Assembly (NCBI GenBank): GCA_946612175.1
Contig: CAMOEO010000170.1
Location: 1-6,635 of the forward strand
Reading direction: 5' to 3'
DNA length: 6,635 nucleotides
DNA from: an uncultured Verrucomicrobiota bacterium
GTDB taxonomy: Bacteria; Verrucomicrobiota; Kiritimatiellia; RFP12; UBA3636
Part shown: piece by piece, positions 1 through 6,113 of the stretch
Layout of the letters: each line of letters opens with the position of its first letter
Numbering within the stretch: the stretch's first letter is position 1
The notes under the pieces: generated by a model
The model's input: only the letters and a program-made list of their open reading frames with translations
What the model was told of the DNA's origin: nothing
The model's database searches: none
Translations under genes and position numbers: made by a program

Positions 1-100
1 CCAGCTGTGCCGTTCCCCCCGACCTCCTTCGGGAAGAGGGGGAGCCCGTTCCAGCCGTGTCGAATCCCCCCGCCCGCCTTCGGAAGGGGGGGCGGTCCAT
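1..100. repeat. Two tandem ~50-bp degenerate palindromic units
   Basis: Positions 1-50 and 51-100 align along their whole length. Each opens with ccagc(t/c)gtg(c/t)cg, followed by a run of six C, a central cct/cctt-cgg-aag core, and a G-run. Unit 2 folds well: ccgccc (70-75) pairs with gggcgg (90-95), and cctt (77-80) pairs with aagg (84-87) around a cgg loop. Unit 1 has the same shape with a few mismatches or bulges. The second stem keeps pairing despite base changes, which suggests the hairpin matters more than the exact sequence. More copies may lie to the left of the window. Function unknown; dispersed palindromic (REP-like) repeats or structured untranslated RNA of an upstream gene are both possible. 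Confidence 0.6.
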
Positions 101-142
101 CCCTTTCCATTCCTGTTGCCGCCGGCAGCGGGGAGGGGTGCT

Positions 143-170
143 GGGGAGGGGGCGGACGCGCCCCCTCCCC
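143..170. repeat. Perfect 12-bp inverted repeat, G/C-run hairpin
   Basis: The arm ggggagggggcg (143-154) is exactly complementary to cgccccctcccc (159-170) across a gacg loop. Just downstream lies gtactacgtcgta, which contains a second small inverted repeat (tacg 175-178, cgta 180-183). No T-tract follows on the plus strand, so a classical intrinsic terminator for an upstream gene is not well supported. The layout of a long G/C-run stem, then gtact, then a short stem resembles the three-hairpin segment inside the mannosidase gene at 5717-5778. The rest of 101-248 shows no credible gene: it is GC-rich, low-complexity sequence with further small palindromes such as gggcgccc near 208-216. Confidence 0.6.
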
Positions 171-248
171 GTACTACGTCGTAAGGGCCGGGCGCGGGGC
201 GGCGGCGCGGGGCGCCCGGGGTGGACGAGGCCGCAGCGCGGTTTTCGC

Positions 249-277
249 TTCACACGCCCTTCGGTTTCGGCTATAAT
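249..277 (+). promoter_or_regulatory. Sigma-70-type promoter for the rhaA-exbB-exbD-mannosidase cluster
   Basis: A -35 element TTCACA (249-254, five of six bases matching TTGACA) and a perfect -10 element TATAAT (272-277) are separated by exactly 17 bp. They stand out in otherwise extremely GC-rich sequence. Transcription would start near 283-286, giving a leader of about 36 bases before the rhaA ATG. The promoter is in the right place and orientation to drive the whole four-gene cluster, whose internal gaps are too short for obvious further promoters. I see no clear operator or catabolite-control site around it. Confidence 0.75.
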
Positions 278-320
278 CGGCCTTCTTTTCCACACATTCC
301 CCCTTCGTTCCGCCTCCGCC

Positions 321-1577
321 ATGGCCGACAACCCCCGTTTCGCTTCCGCAAAAGCCCTCTACAAGAACCTCGGCGTCGACGTCGAGGCCGCCCTGAAGAC
401 CCTCGAAAGGTTCCACGTCTCCATGCACTGCTGGCAGGGCGACGACGTCGTCGGCTTCGACCACGACGGCGCGCTCACCGGCGGCATCCAGACGACCGGC
501 AACTACCCCGGCCGCGCCCGCAACCCGAAGGAGCTGATGGCCGACATCGAGAAGGCCCTCTCGCTCATCCCCGGCACGCACCGCCTCAACCTCCACGCCA
601 ACTACGCGATCTTCGGCAAGGACGGCTTCGTCGACCGCGACGCGCTCGAGCCCCGCCACTTCGCGCCGTGGGTGAAGTTCGCCAAGAAGGCCGGCCTCCA
701 GGGGCTCGACTTCAACCCCACCTACTTCTCCCACCCGCTCGCCGCGTCCGGCCGCACGCTCTCCTCGGAGGACGAGAAGGTCCGCCGGTTCTGGATCCGC
801 CACACGGTCGCGTGCCTCCGCATCGCCGAGTATTTCGCCCGCGAGATGGGCACGCCGACGGCGCTCAACATCTGGATCCCGGACGGCCTCAAGGACGTCC
901 CCGCCGACCGCACGACGCCGCGCGCGGTCTACAAGAAGTCGCTCGACGAGATCTTCGCGACCGACTACGACCGCTCGCTCGTCGAGGTCACGATCGAGAG
1001 CAAGCTCTTCGGCATCGGCCTGGAGAGCTACACCGTCGGCTCGCACGAGTTCTACATGAACTACGCCGCGAAGAACAACGTGCTCTGCCTCCTCGACTCC
1101 GGCCACTTCCACCTCAGCGAGAACGTCGCGGACAAGATCTCGTCGATGCTGCTCTTCGCCGACAAGGTCGCGTTCCACGTCTCGCGCCCCGTGCGCTGGG
1201 ACAGCGACCACGTCCTGCGCCAGGACGACATGCTCCTCGACATCGCGCGCGAGATCGCGCTCGCCGGCCCGGACCGCGTGATCCTCGCGCTCGACTACTT
1301 CGACGCCTCGATCAACCGCGTCGCGGCGTGGGTGATCGGCATGCGCAACATGCTCAAGGCGCTCCTCGCCGCGCTTCTCCAGCCCAACGCGAAGATGGCG
1401 AAGCTCCAGTCCGAAGGGAGGTTCACCGAGCTCCTGATGCTCCAGGAGGAGGTGAAGAACTACCCGATGGGCGACGTCTGGGCCGAGTGGTGCCGCCGCC
1501 GCGGCATGCCCGCCCGCGAGGACTGGTTCGCCGCCGTCGAGGACTACGAAAAGAAGGTCCAGCGCAAGCGCAAGTAG
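321..1577 (+). CDS. rhaA: L-rhamnose isomerase
   Basis: This cytoplasmic enzyme (EC 5.3.1.14) interconverts L-rhamnose and L-rhamnulose, the first step of rhamnose breakdown. The 418-residue product is almost the length of E. coli RhaA (419). It has the family blocks VSMHCWQGDDVVGFD (33-47), GGIQTTGNYPGRA (54-66), LNLHANYA (89-96), GLESYTVGSHEFYMNYA (233-249) and LLDSGHFH (257-264). The metal-binding residues known from the E. coli structure all appear at a constant offset of minus 8: Glu226, Asp259, His286, Asp294, Asp296 and Asp326. An active two-metal TIM-barrel isomerase is therefore expected. The ATG at 321 is chosen because the protein then begins at the usual family position and follows the promoter at 249-277. 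The open frame extends further upstream, but that part runs through repeats and the promoter. No Shine-Dalgarno motif precedes the start; the leader is pyrimidine-rich. It is the first gene of the likely operon; no rhamnulokinase or aldolase gene is visible. Confidence 0.96.
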   Translation: MADNPRFASAKALYKNLGVDVEAALKTLERFHVSMHCWQGDDVVGFDHDGALTGGIQTTGNYPGRARNPKELMADIEKALSLIPGTHRLNLHANYAIFGKDGFVDRDALEPRHFAPWVKFAKKAGLQGLDFNPTYFSHPLAASGRTLSSEDEKVRRFWIRHTVACLRIAEYFAREMGTPTALNIWIPDGLKDVPADRTTPRAVYKKSLDEIFATDYDRSLVEVTIESKLFGIGLESYTVGSHEFYMNYAAKNNVLCLLDSGHFHLSENVADKISSMLLFADKVAFHVSRPVRWDSDHVLRQDDMLLDIAREIALAGPDRVILALDYFDASINRVAAWVIGMRNMLKALLAALLQPNAKMAKLQSEGRFTELLMLQEEVKNYPMGDVWAEWCRRRGMPAREDWFAAVEDYEKKVQRKRK

Positions 1578-1611
1578 CTCGCCCGTTCCCCGTTCCGAAC
1601 ACCGACATCCG

Positions 1612-2361
1612 ATGAAAACACTCCGAAACGCAGCCTGTCTGCTCCTCGCCTCCGCCGGCGCCGCGCTGGCCCAGGAGGCCCTCCCCGCCGCCGACTCCGC
1701 CGCCTCGGCCGCGCTCGCCGCCGGCCCGACCTTCGAGGAGCTCTTCCGCGCGGGCGGCTGGATCATGTGGGTCCTCGCCGGCCTCTCCGTCCTCGCGCTC
1801 GCCAACGTCGCGTGGCTCCTGCTCACGCTGCGCCGGGGCGTCACCGCGCCGCGGGCGGTCGTCCACGACGTCACGGACAAGCTCCGCCAGGGCGACCTGG
1901 ACGAGGCGCGCAAGGTCTGCGACTACCGCCCGTGCCCGTTCTCGCACGTGGCGATGGCGGCGATCGACGCCGCGCGCAACCTGCCCGACGGCGAGAACGC
2001 GACGCTCTCCGCCGTCGTCGAGGGCGAGGGCGCCCGCCAGGCGAACCTGCTGCAGAGCCGCTCGCAGTGGCTCCTCGACATCGCGTCCATCGCGCCGATG
2101 GCCGGCCTGCTCGGCACGGTGCTCGGCATGCTCGCCGCGTTCCGCGGCGTCGGCGGCGACACGCTCGCCTCCGCCAAGCCCGTCGTGCTGGCGCAGGGCG
2201 TCTCGCTCGCGCTCGTGACGACGATCGCCGGCCTCATGGTCGCGATCCCGTGCATGTGCTTCTACGCGTGGTTCCGCCGCCAGGCGGCCAAGCAGGTCGC
2301 CACGCTGGAGTGCCTCGCGGCCGACGTCGTGATGATCATCCTCTCCCGCCGGACGAACTAG
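1612..2361 (+). CDS. exbB: ExbB/TolQ/MotA-family proton channel subunit
   Basis: Inner-membrane subunit of a proton-driven motor that works with ExbD and usually energises TonB-dependent outer-membrane transport. The 249-residue protein begins with a likely signal peptide (1-20, ending GAALA before QE) and a short Ala-rich periplasmic stretch. The first membrane segment is at about 50-72, and a cytoplasmic domain of roughly 80 residues follows. The second membrane segment (about 157-177) holds the family signature APMAGLLGTVLGMLAAF, and the third (about 195-220) holds GVSLALVTTIAGLMVAIP. This three-helix order with conserved Gly/Thr/Pro residues is typical of ExbB/TolQ. It lies 34 bp after rhaA and its stop is one base before the exbD start, so the two are probably translationally coupled. 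A TolQ role in cell-envelope constriction cannot be excluded, but no tolA, tolB or pal is seen. The start has no Shine-Dalgarno motif. Confidence 0.9.
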   Translation: MKTLRNAACLLLASAGAALAQEALPAADSAASAALAAGPTFEELFRAGGWIMWVLAGLSVLALANVAWLLLTLRRGVTAPRAVVHDVTDKLRQGDLDEARKVCDYRPCPFSHVAMAAIDAARNLPDGENATLSAVVEGEGARQANLLQSRSQWLLDIASIAPMAGLLGTVLGMLAAFRGVGGDTLASAKPVVLAQGVSLALVTTIAGLMVAIPCMCFYAWFRRQAAKQVATLECLAADVVMIILSRRTN

Positions 2362-2362
2362 C

Positions 2363-2812
2363 ATGAAGTTCACCGTCCAGAAACCGGAGCTTCCGGGCTT
2401 CCAGATCACGCCGATGCTCGACGTGGTGTTCCTCCTGCTGTGCTTCTTCGTGGCGACCACGGTCTACTCGCAGTGGGAGAACGAGGTCGAGATCCAGCTC
2501 CCGACCGCCGACTCGAGCGTCGTGCCCGAGCGCCTCCCCGGCGAGGTCATCATCAACGTCGCGAAGGACGGGACGGTCCGCGTCAACCAGCGCGAGCTCA
2601 CGCTGGAGGCGCTCGGCGAGAAGTGCCGCGCCCTGGCCGCCGCCTTCCCGGGCAACCCGGTCGTCGTCCGCGCCGACAAGGGCGCCGCATGGGAGTCCGT
2701 CCTCGGGGTGATCGACGTCTGCGCGAAGAACGACATCTACAACGTCTCCTTCGCCTCCGCGATCCCCGACGAGGCCGCCGCCTCCGAGCCGCCGCCCGCC
2801 GCCGTCCGCTGA
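2363..2812 (+). CDS. exbD: ExbD/TolR-family biopolymer transport protein
   Basis: Partner of ExbB: a single-pass inner-membrane protein whose transmembrane aspartate carries protons through the ExbB channel. The 149-residue product has a short cytoplasmic N-tail and then ITPMLDVVFLLLCFF (15-29). That block is the family's membrane signature, and Asp20 is the expected proton-binding residue. The periplasmic domain (about 45-135) includes VIINVAKDGTVRVNQREL, matching the family's usual 'I.v..dG.i.vn...' strand pair. It also has VVVRADKGAAWESVLGVIDVCAKNDIYNVSF, matching the conserved 'aDk...y..v..v.d.....g' segment. The C-terminus is a short Glu/Pro/Ala-rich tail. The ATG follows the exbB stop after a single base, strongly implying coupled translation. 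TolR is the alternative name; the neighbouring sugar genes favour an ExbD-type transport role, which is inference. Confidence 0.9.
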   Translation: MKFTVQKPELPGFQITPMLDVVFLLLCFFVATTVYSQWENEVEIQLPTADSSVVPERLPGEVIINVAKDGTVRVNQRELTLEALGEKCRALAAAFPGNPVVVRADKGAAWESVLGVIDVCAKNDIYNVSFASAIPDEAAASEPPPAAVR

Positions 2813-2839
2813 TCCCTCCGCCCCCTTTCCTCCCCCGCC

Positions 2840-5800
2840 ATGTCCCACTTCTACCTCGACATCCACGAGGCCCGCATCCGCGAGGTCGCGGGCCGCCTCG
2901 TCAACGAAATCGCCGCCGAGCGCGTCCCCCTGCGCGCCGAGGTCGCCGTCACGAAGGAGCCCGTCCCCTGGGCGGACCGGCTCGCGCTCGAATACCGCCC
3001 GATCGAGAAGGGCGGGCGCTGGGGCGGCGCGTTCGAGTGCGGCTGGTTCCACGTCGTCGGCGCGGTGCCGAAGGCCTGGAAGGGCGCGTACGTGACGCTC
3101 AACCTCGACTTCGGCGGCGAAAGCTGCGTCTTCGACGCGAAGGGCTGCCCGATCGTCGGCCTCACGAACGGCTGCGCGTTCCTGCCCGGCTACCGCAAGG
3201 ACCACTTCCACTGGCTCCCGAAGGCGAAGGGCGGCGAGAAGGTCGACTTCTGGGTCGAGGCCGGCGCGAACGACATGTTCGGCGTGCACCGCCTCGCCGA
3301 CCCCGCCGCCGAGCGCGTCCCGCTCTCCGAGCTGCACGGCACCTACTCCGCGTCGGTGCAGCAGCTCTCCGTCTGCCGGTTCGACCGGGACAAGTGGCAG
3401 CTCAAGCTCGACCTCGACGTCATTCTCTCGCTCCTCCGCGCGCTGCCGGAGAAGTCCTCGCGCCGCATCCAGGTCGCGCGCGCGACGAGCCGCGCGCTCG
3501 ACCTCCTGCCGCCCGGGCGCGGCGGCGCCGCCGCGGTGCGCGAGGCGCTCGCGAGGACGGTCTGGGGCGTCGGCGTCGACCCCGCCGCGACGAAGGTCAC
3601 CGCGATCGGCCACTCCCACATCGACGTGGAGTGGCTCTGGCCGCTGCGCGAGACCGTCCGCAAGGTCGGCCGCACGTTCGCGAGCCAGATCCTCCTGACG
3701 GAGCGCTACCCGGGCTTCAAATACGGCTCGTCCCAGGCGCAGCTCTACGCGCTCTGCAAGGAGCACTACCCGGCGCTCTACAAAAAGGTGAGGAAGGCCA
3801 TCGCCGACGGCCGCTGGGAGGTGCAGGGCGGCATGTGGGTCGAGGCCGACTGCAACATCCCCTCGGGCGAGTCGCTCGTGCGCCAGTGCCTCGTCGGGCA
3901 GCGCTTCTTCAAGGACGAGTTCGGCGTCGTCCCGCGCAACCTCTGGCTCCCGGACGTCTTCGGCTACTCCGGGCAGCTGCCGCAGATCCTGCGGCAGTGC
4001 GGCATCGGCTTCTTCCTCACGCAGAAGCTCTCCTGGAACCGCTACAACAAGTTCCCGCACAACTCGTTCGTGTGGCAGGGCATCGACGGCTCGCGCGTCG
4101 TCGCGCACTTCCCGCCCGAGGACACCTACAACGCGGACCTGATGCCCGACCAACTCAGGAACCACGAGACGAACAACCGCGAGGCGGGGATCGTCGACGT
4201 CGCGATCTCGCTCTTCGGCATGGGCGACGGCGGCGGTGGCCCGAAGGAGGAGCACGTCGAGCGCGGCCTGCGCTGCGCCGCCCTCAACGGCTGCCCGCCC
4301 GTCACGTTCGGCTTCGCGCAGGACGCGATGGACCGCATCGCCGCTCAGGAGGCCGACCTCGACGTCTGGTCCGGCGAGCTCTACTTCGAGATGCACCGCG
4401 CCACCTACACCACGCAGGCCGCGCAGAAGCTCGCCAACCGCCGCGCCGAGGAGGCGCTGCGCGCCGCCGAGATGCTGTGCGCCGCGGCGCACGCCGCGCG
4501 GGGTTCCTTCCGCTACCCGCAGGCCGAGCTGCTCGCCCTCTGGAAGTCTCTCCTGCTCTGCCAGTTCCACGACATCATCCCCGGCTCCTCAATCCACCGC
4601 GTCTACGAGGAGAGCGGCGCGCTGGTCCGCGGCGTCGCCGAGAAGGCCCGCGCCCTCGCCGCCAAGGCCGCCGCGACGATGCTCGCGAAGAAGAAGGACG
4701 CGCTCACGCTCTTCAACCCGTCCTCGACGACCTTCTCCGGCGTCGTTTCGCTGCCGGCCGGCTGGGCCGGCGCGACATGCGCGGGCGTCGCGCTGCCGTC
4801 GCAACGCGACGGCGACCGGGTCCTCGTCCAGGCCGAGGTCCCGCCGCGCTCCTTCGCGACGCTGCTGAAGTGCGATGGCGGTCCCGGGCGCGCGGCGCCC
4901 GCCCGCGCGCGGCGCTCCGGCCGCCTCGTGCTGGAAAACGACCGCGTGAAGTACGAGATCGACCCGAGGACCCTGCGCGTCGTCCGCGCCCTCGACAAGG
5001 ACTGCGGCCGCGCGTTCATCACGCCCGACAGGCCCGGCAACGCGATCTCGCTCTACGAGGACCGCCCCTCGTGCTTCGACGCCTGGGACGTCGAGGAGTA
5101 CGCGCTCGACATGCCCGTCGGCGCGCCCGAGGTGCTCTCGGCCGAGCCCTTCGCCGGCCCGGTCCGCAGCGGCCTGCGCGCGACCTTCCGCATCGGTTCG
5201 TCCGTCTTCCGCCAGGAGATCCGCCTCGACGCCGGCTCCAAGCGCCTCGACTTCGTCACGGAGACCGACGACTGGAAGGAGTCGCACAAGTGGCTGCGCG
5301 CGGCGTTTCCGGTGGACGTCACGGCGGACGAGGCCCGCTTCGAAATCCAGTACGGCACCGTCGCGCGCCCGACGCACGACAACACCAAGTGGCAGTACGC
5401 GCAGTTCGAGAGCTGCGCGCACCGCTATGCCGACCTCTCCGATCCGGACTTCGGCGTCGCGCTCCTCAACGACTGCAAGTACGGCTACCGCGCGAAGGGC
5501 TCCGAGCTCTCGATCTCGCTCCTCCGCGCCTCCACCGAGCCCGACCCGATCGCCGACCGCGGCGCCCACCGCTTCACCTACGCGATCCTCCCGCACGAGC
5601 GCGACCTGGCGCACACCGACGAGGTCGTCGCCGCCGCCGCGGAGCTGAACCAGGGCGTGGAGCGCTTCGAGGGCCTCGCCTTCGATGCGCCTTGCGCCGA
5701 CAAGGGCGACGCCAAGGCGCCCCCCTCCGAGAGGGGGGTGGCGCGAAGCGCCGGGGGGAGTACTCCGTGCGGAGCCCTGCCCGTCGACCTCGTCGGCGAA

Positions 5801-6031
5801 GGGGTCGATCTGGCGGTGCTCAAGAAGGCCGAGGATTCGGACGACCTCGTGGTGCGCCTCGTGGAAACGCGCGGCCGCCGCGCGACGGCGACGCTCGCGG
5901 CGCCCGGCGCCGCGACGGCCGTGCCGACCCTCGCCAACGAGCTCGAGGAGACCGGCGCGCCGGTCGCGCTCCCGGCCTCGCTCTCCTTCCGCCCGTTCGA
6001 GATCAAGACGCTGCGCCTTTCGGCGAAGTAG
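2840..6031 (+). CDS. Cytosolic-type alpha-mannosidase, glycoside hydrolase family 38
   Basis: Retaining alpha-mannosidase that removes mannose from alpha-linked oligosaccharides with a metal ion (zinc or cobalt). At 1063 residues it matches the large cytosolic class (yeast Ams1, animal MAN2C1) rather than shorter bacterial MngB. An N-terminal beta-rich domain covers about 1-245. The catalytic barrel follows, with GHSHIDVEWLWP (metal ligands His260 and Asp262), LWLPDVFGYSGQLPQIL (nucleophile Asp372), GDGGGGP (462-468), and QFHDIIPGSS (His577, the remaining metal histidine). A Pro/Ala/Arg linker (about 680-693) leads to the C-terminal beta domains starting near LVLEND, with the late block LKKAEDSDDLVVRL present. 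No signal peptide is seen, so it acts in the cytoplasm on imported glycans. An unusual in-frame palindromic insert lies at about 958-979. The start follows exbD by 27 bp, has no Shine-Dalgarno motif, and is preceded by a C/T-rich leader. All catalytic residues are intact. Substrate linkage cannot be read from sequence. Confidence 0.95.
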   Translation: MSHFYLDIHEARIREVAGRLVNEIAAERVPLRAEVAVTKEPVPWADRLALEYRPIEKGGRWGGAFECGWFHVVGAVPKAWKGAYVTLNLDFGGESCVFDAKGCPIVGLTNGCAFLPGYRKDHFHWLPKAKGGEKVDFWVEAGANDMFGVHRLADPAAERVPLSELHGTYSASVQQLSVCRFDRDKWQLKLDLDVILSLLRALPEKSSRRIQVARATSRALDLLPPGRGGAAAVREALARTVWGVGVDPAATKVTAIGHSHIDVEWLWPLRETVRKVGRTFASQILLTERYPGFKYGSSQAQLYALCKEHYPALYKKVRKAIADGRWEVQGGMWVEADCNIPSGESLVRQCLVGQRFFKDEFGVVPRNLWLPDVFGYSGQLPQILRQCGIGFFLTQKLSWNRYNKFPHNSFVWQGIDGSRVVAHFPPEDTYNADLMPDQLRNHETNNREAGIVDVAISLFGMGDGGGGPKEEHVERGLRCAALNGCPPVTFGFAQDAMDRIAAQEADLDVWSGELYFEMHRATYTTQAAQKLANRRAEEALRAAEMLCAAAHAARGSFRYPQAELLALWKSLLLCQFHDIIPGSSIHRVYEESGALVRGVAEKARALAAKAAATMLAKKKDALTLFNPSSTTFSGVVSLPAGWAGATCAGVALPSQRDGDRVLVQAEVPPRSFATLLKCDGGPGRAAPARARRSGRLVLENDRVKYEIDPRTLRVVRALDKDCGRAFITPDRPGNAISLYEDRPSCFDAWDVEEYALDMPVGAPEVLSAEPFAGPVRSGLRATFRIGSSVFRQEIRLDAGSKRLDFVTETDDWKESHKWLRAAFPVDVTADEARFEIQYGTVARPTHDNTKWQYAQFESCAHRYADLSDPDFGVALLNDCKYGYRAKGSELSISLLRASTEPDPIADRGAHRFTYAILPHERDLAHTDEVVAAAAELNQGVERFEGLAFDAPCADKGDAKAPPSERGVARSAGGSTPCGALPVDLVGEGVDLAVLKKAEDSDDLVVRLVETRGRRATATLAAPGAATAVPTLANELEETGAPVALPASLSFRPFEIKTLRLSAK
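4886..4910. repeat. Palindromic GC-rich linker inside the mannosidase gene
   Basis: The arm gcgcgcgg (4888-4895) pairs perfectly with ccgcgcgc (4903-4910) over a 7-base loop. An overlapping competing stem is gggcgc (4886-4891) with gcgccc (4895-4900). The stretch encodes the low-complexity Gly/Pro/Ala/Arg linker between the catalytic region and the C-terminal beta domain. It may be only the result of GC-rich Ala/Arg codons, so its status as a distinct repeat is uncertain. Confidence 0.35.
5717..5778. repeat. Three-hairpin palindromic element in frame within the mannosidase gene
   Basis: Three adjacent inverted repeats lie in about 60 bp. The first is cccccctc (5720-5727) with gagggggg (5731-5738), loop cga. 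The second is ggcgc (5740-5744) with gcgcc (5748-5752), loop gaa. The third is ctccg (5763-5767) with cggag (5770-5774), loop tg. A second G-run (5753-5758) could compete with the first for the C-run. The reading frame passes straight through and encodes KAPPSERGVARSAGGSTPCG. This low-complexity peptide sits between the conserved blocks ending LAFDAP and beginning ALPVDL. It looks like an inserted dispersed palindrome tolerated in a surface loop. Insertion is inferred from composition and symmetry, not from an alignment. Confidence 0.6.
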
Positions 6032-6113
6032 CCGCCGGGAAGGCCAGGGGCGCAGCGTTCGCCGCGCGCCGCCCCGGCTGCCCCCTTCGCGACCCGCACG
6101 ACCCCCGGATCCG
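6032..6113. other. Convergent intergenic gap without a clear terminator
   Basis: This 82-bp gap separates the 3' ends of the mannosidase and sigma-factor genes, where a bidirectional terminator would be expected. The best stem is ggggcg (6047-6052) with cgcccc (6070-6075), extended by cc (6044-6045) and gg (6076-6077) across a bulged A. No T-run follows on either strand. It could be structured RNA at the transcript end, but an intrinsic terminator is not supported; Rho-dependent ending is possible. Confidence 0.3.

Noticed and set aside
1..100. CRISPR array
   Set aside because: There are only two units and they are degenerate throughout, with no variable spacers between conserved repeats and no cas gene in view.
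57..320. N-terminal extension of the rhamnose isomerase frame upstream of 321
   Set aside because: The extension is encoded by palindromic repeats and the promoter, and has no match to the family. Starting at 321 gives the normal RhaA length.
174..1913. Long minus-strand open frame of 579 codons opposite rhaA and exbB
   Set aside because: It is antisense to two well-identified genes. Its product is rich in Arg, Ala, Glu and Val without recognisable domains, as expected when stop codons are rare in GC-rich DNA.
2336..4570. Minus-strand open frame of 744 codons opposite exbD and the mannosidase gene
   Set aside because: It is a mirror of strongly coding plus-strand sequence with a repetitive Leu/Arg/Asp/Glu composition and no family motif.
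6044..6077. Possible intrinsic terminator between the convergent genes
   Set aside because: A stem can be drawn, but no T-run follows on either strand and such stems are common by chance in this composition.
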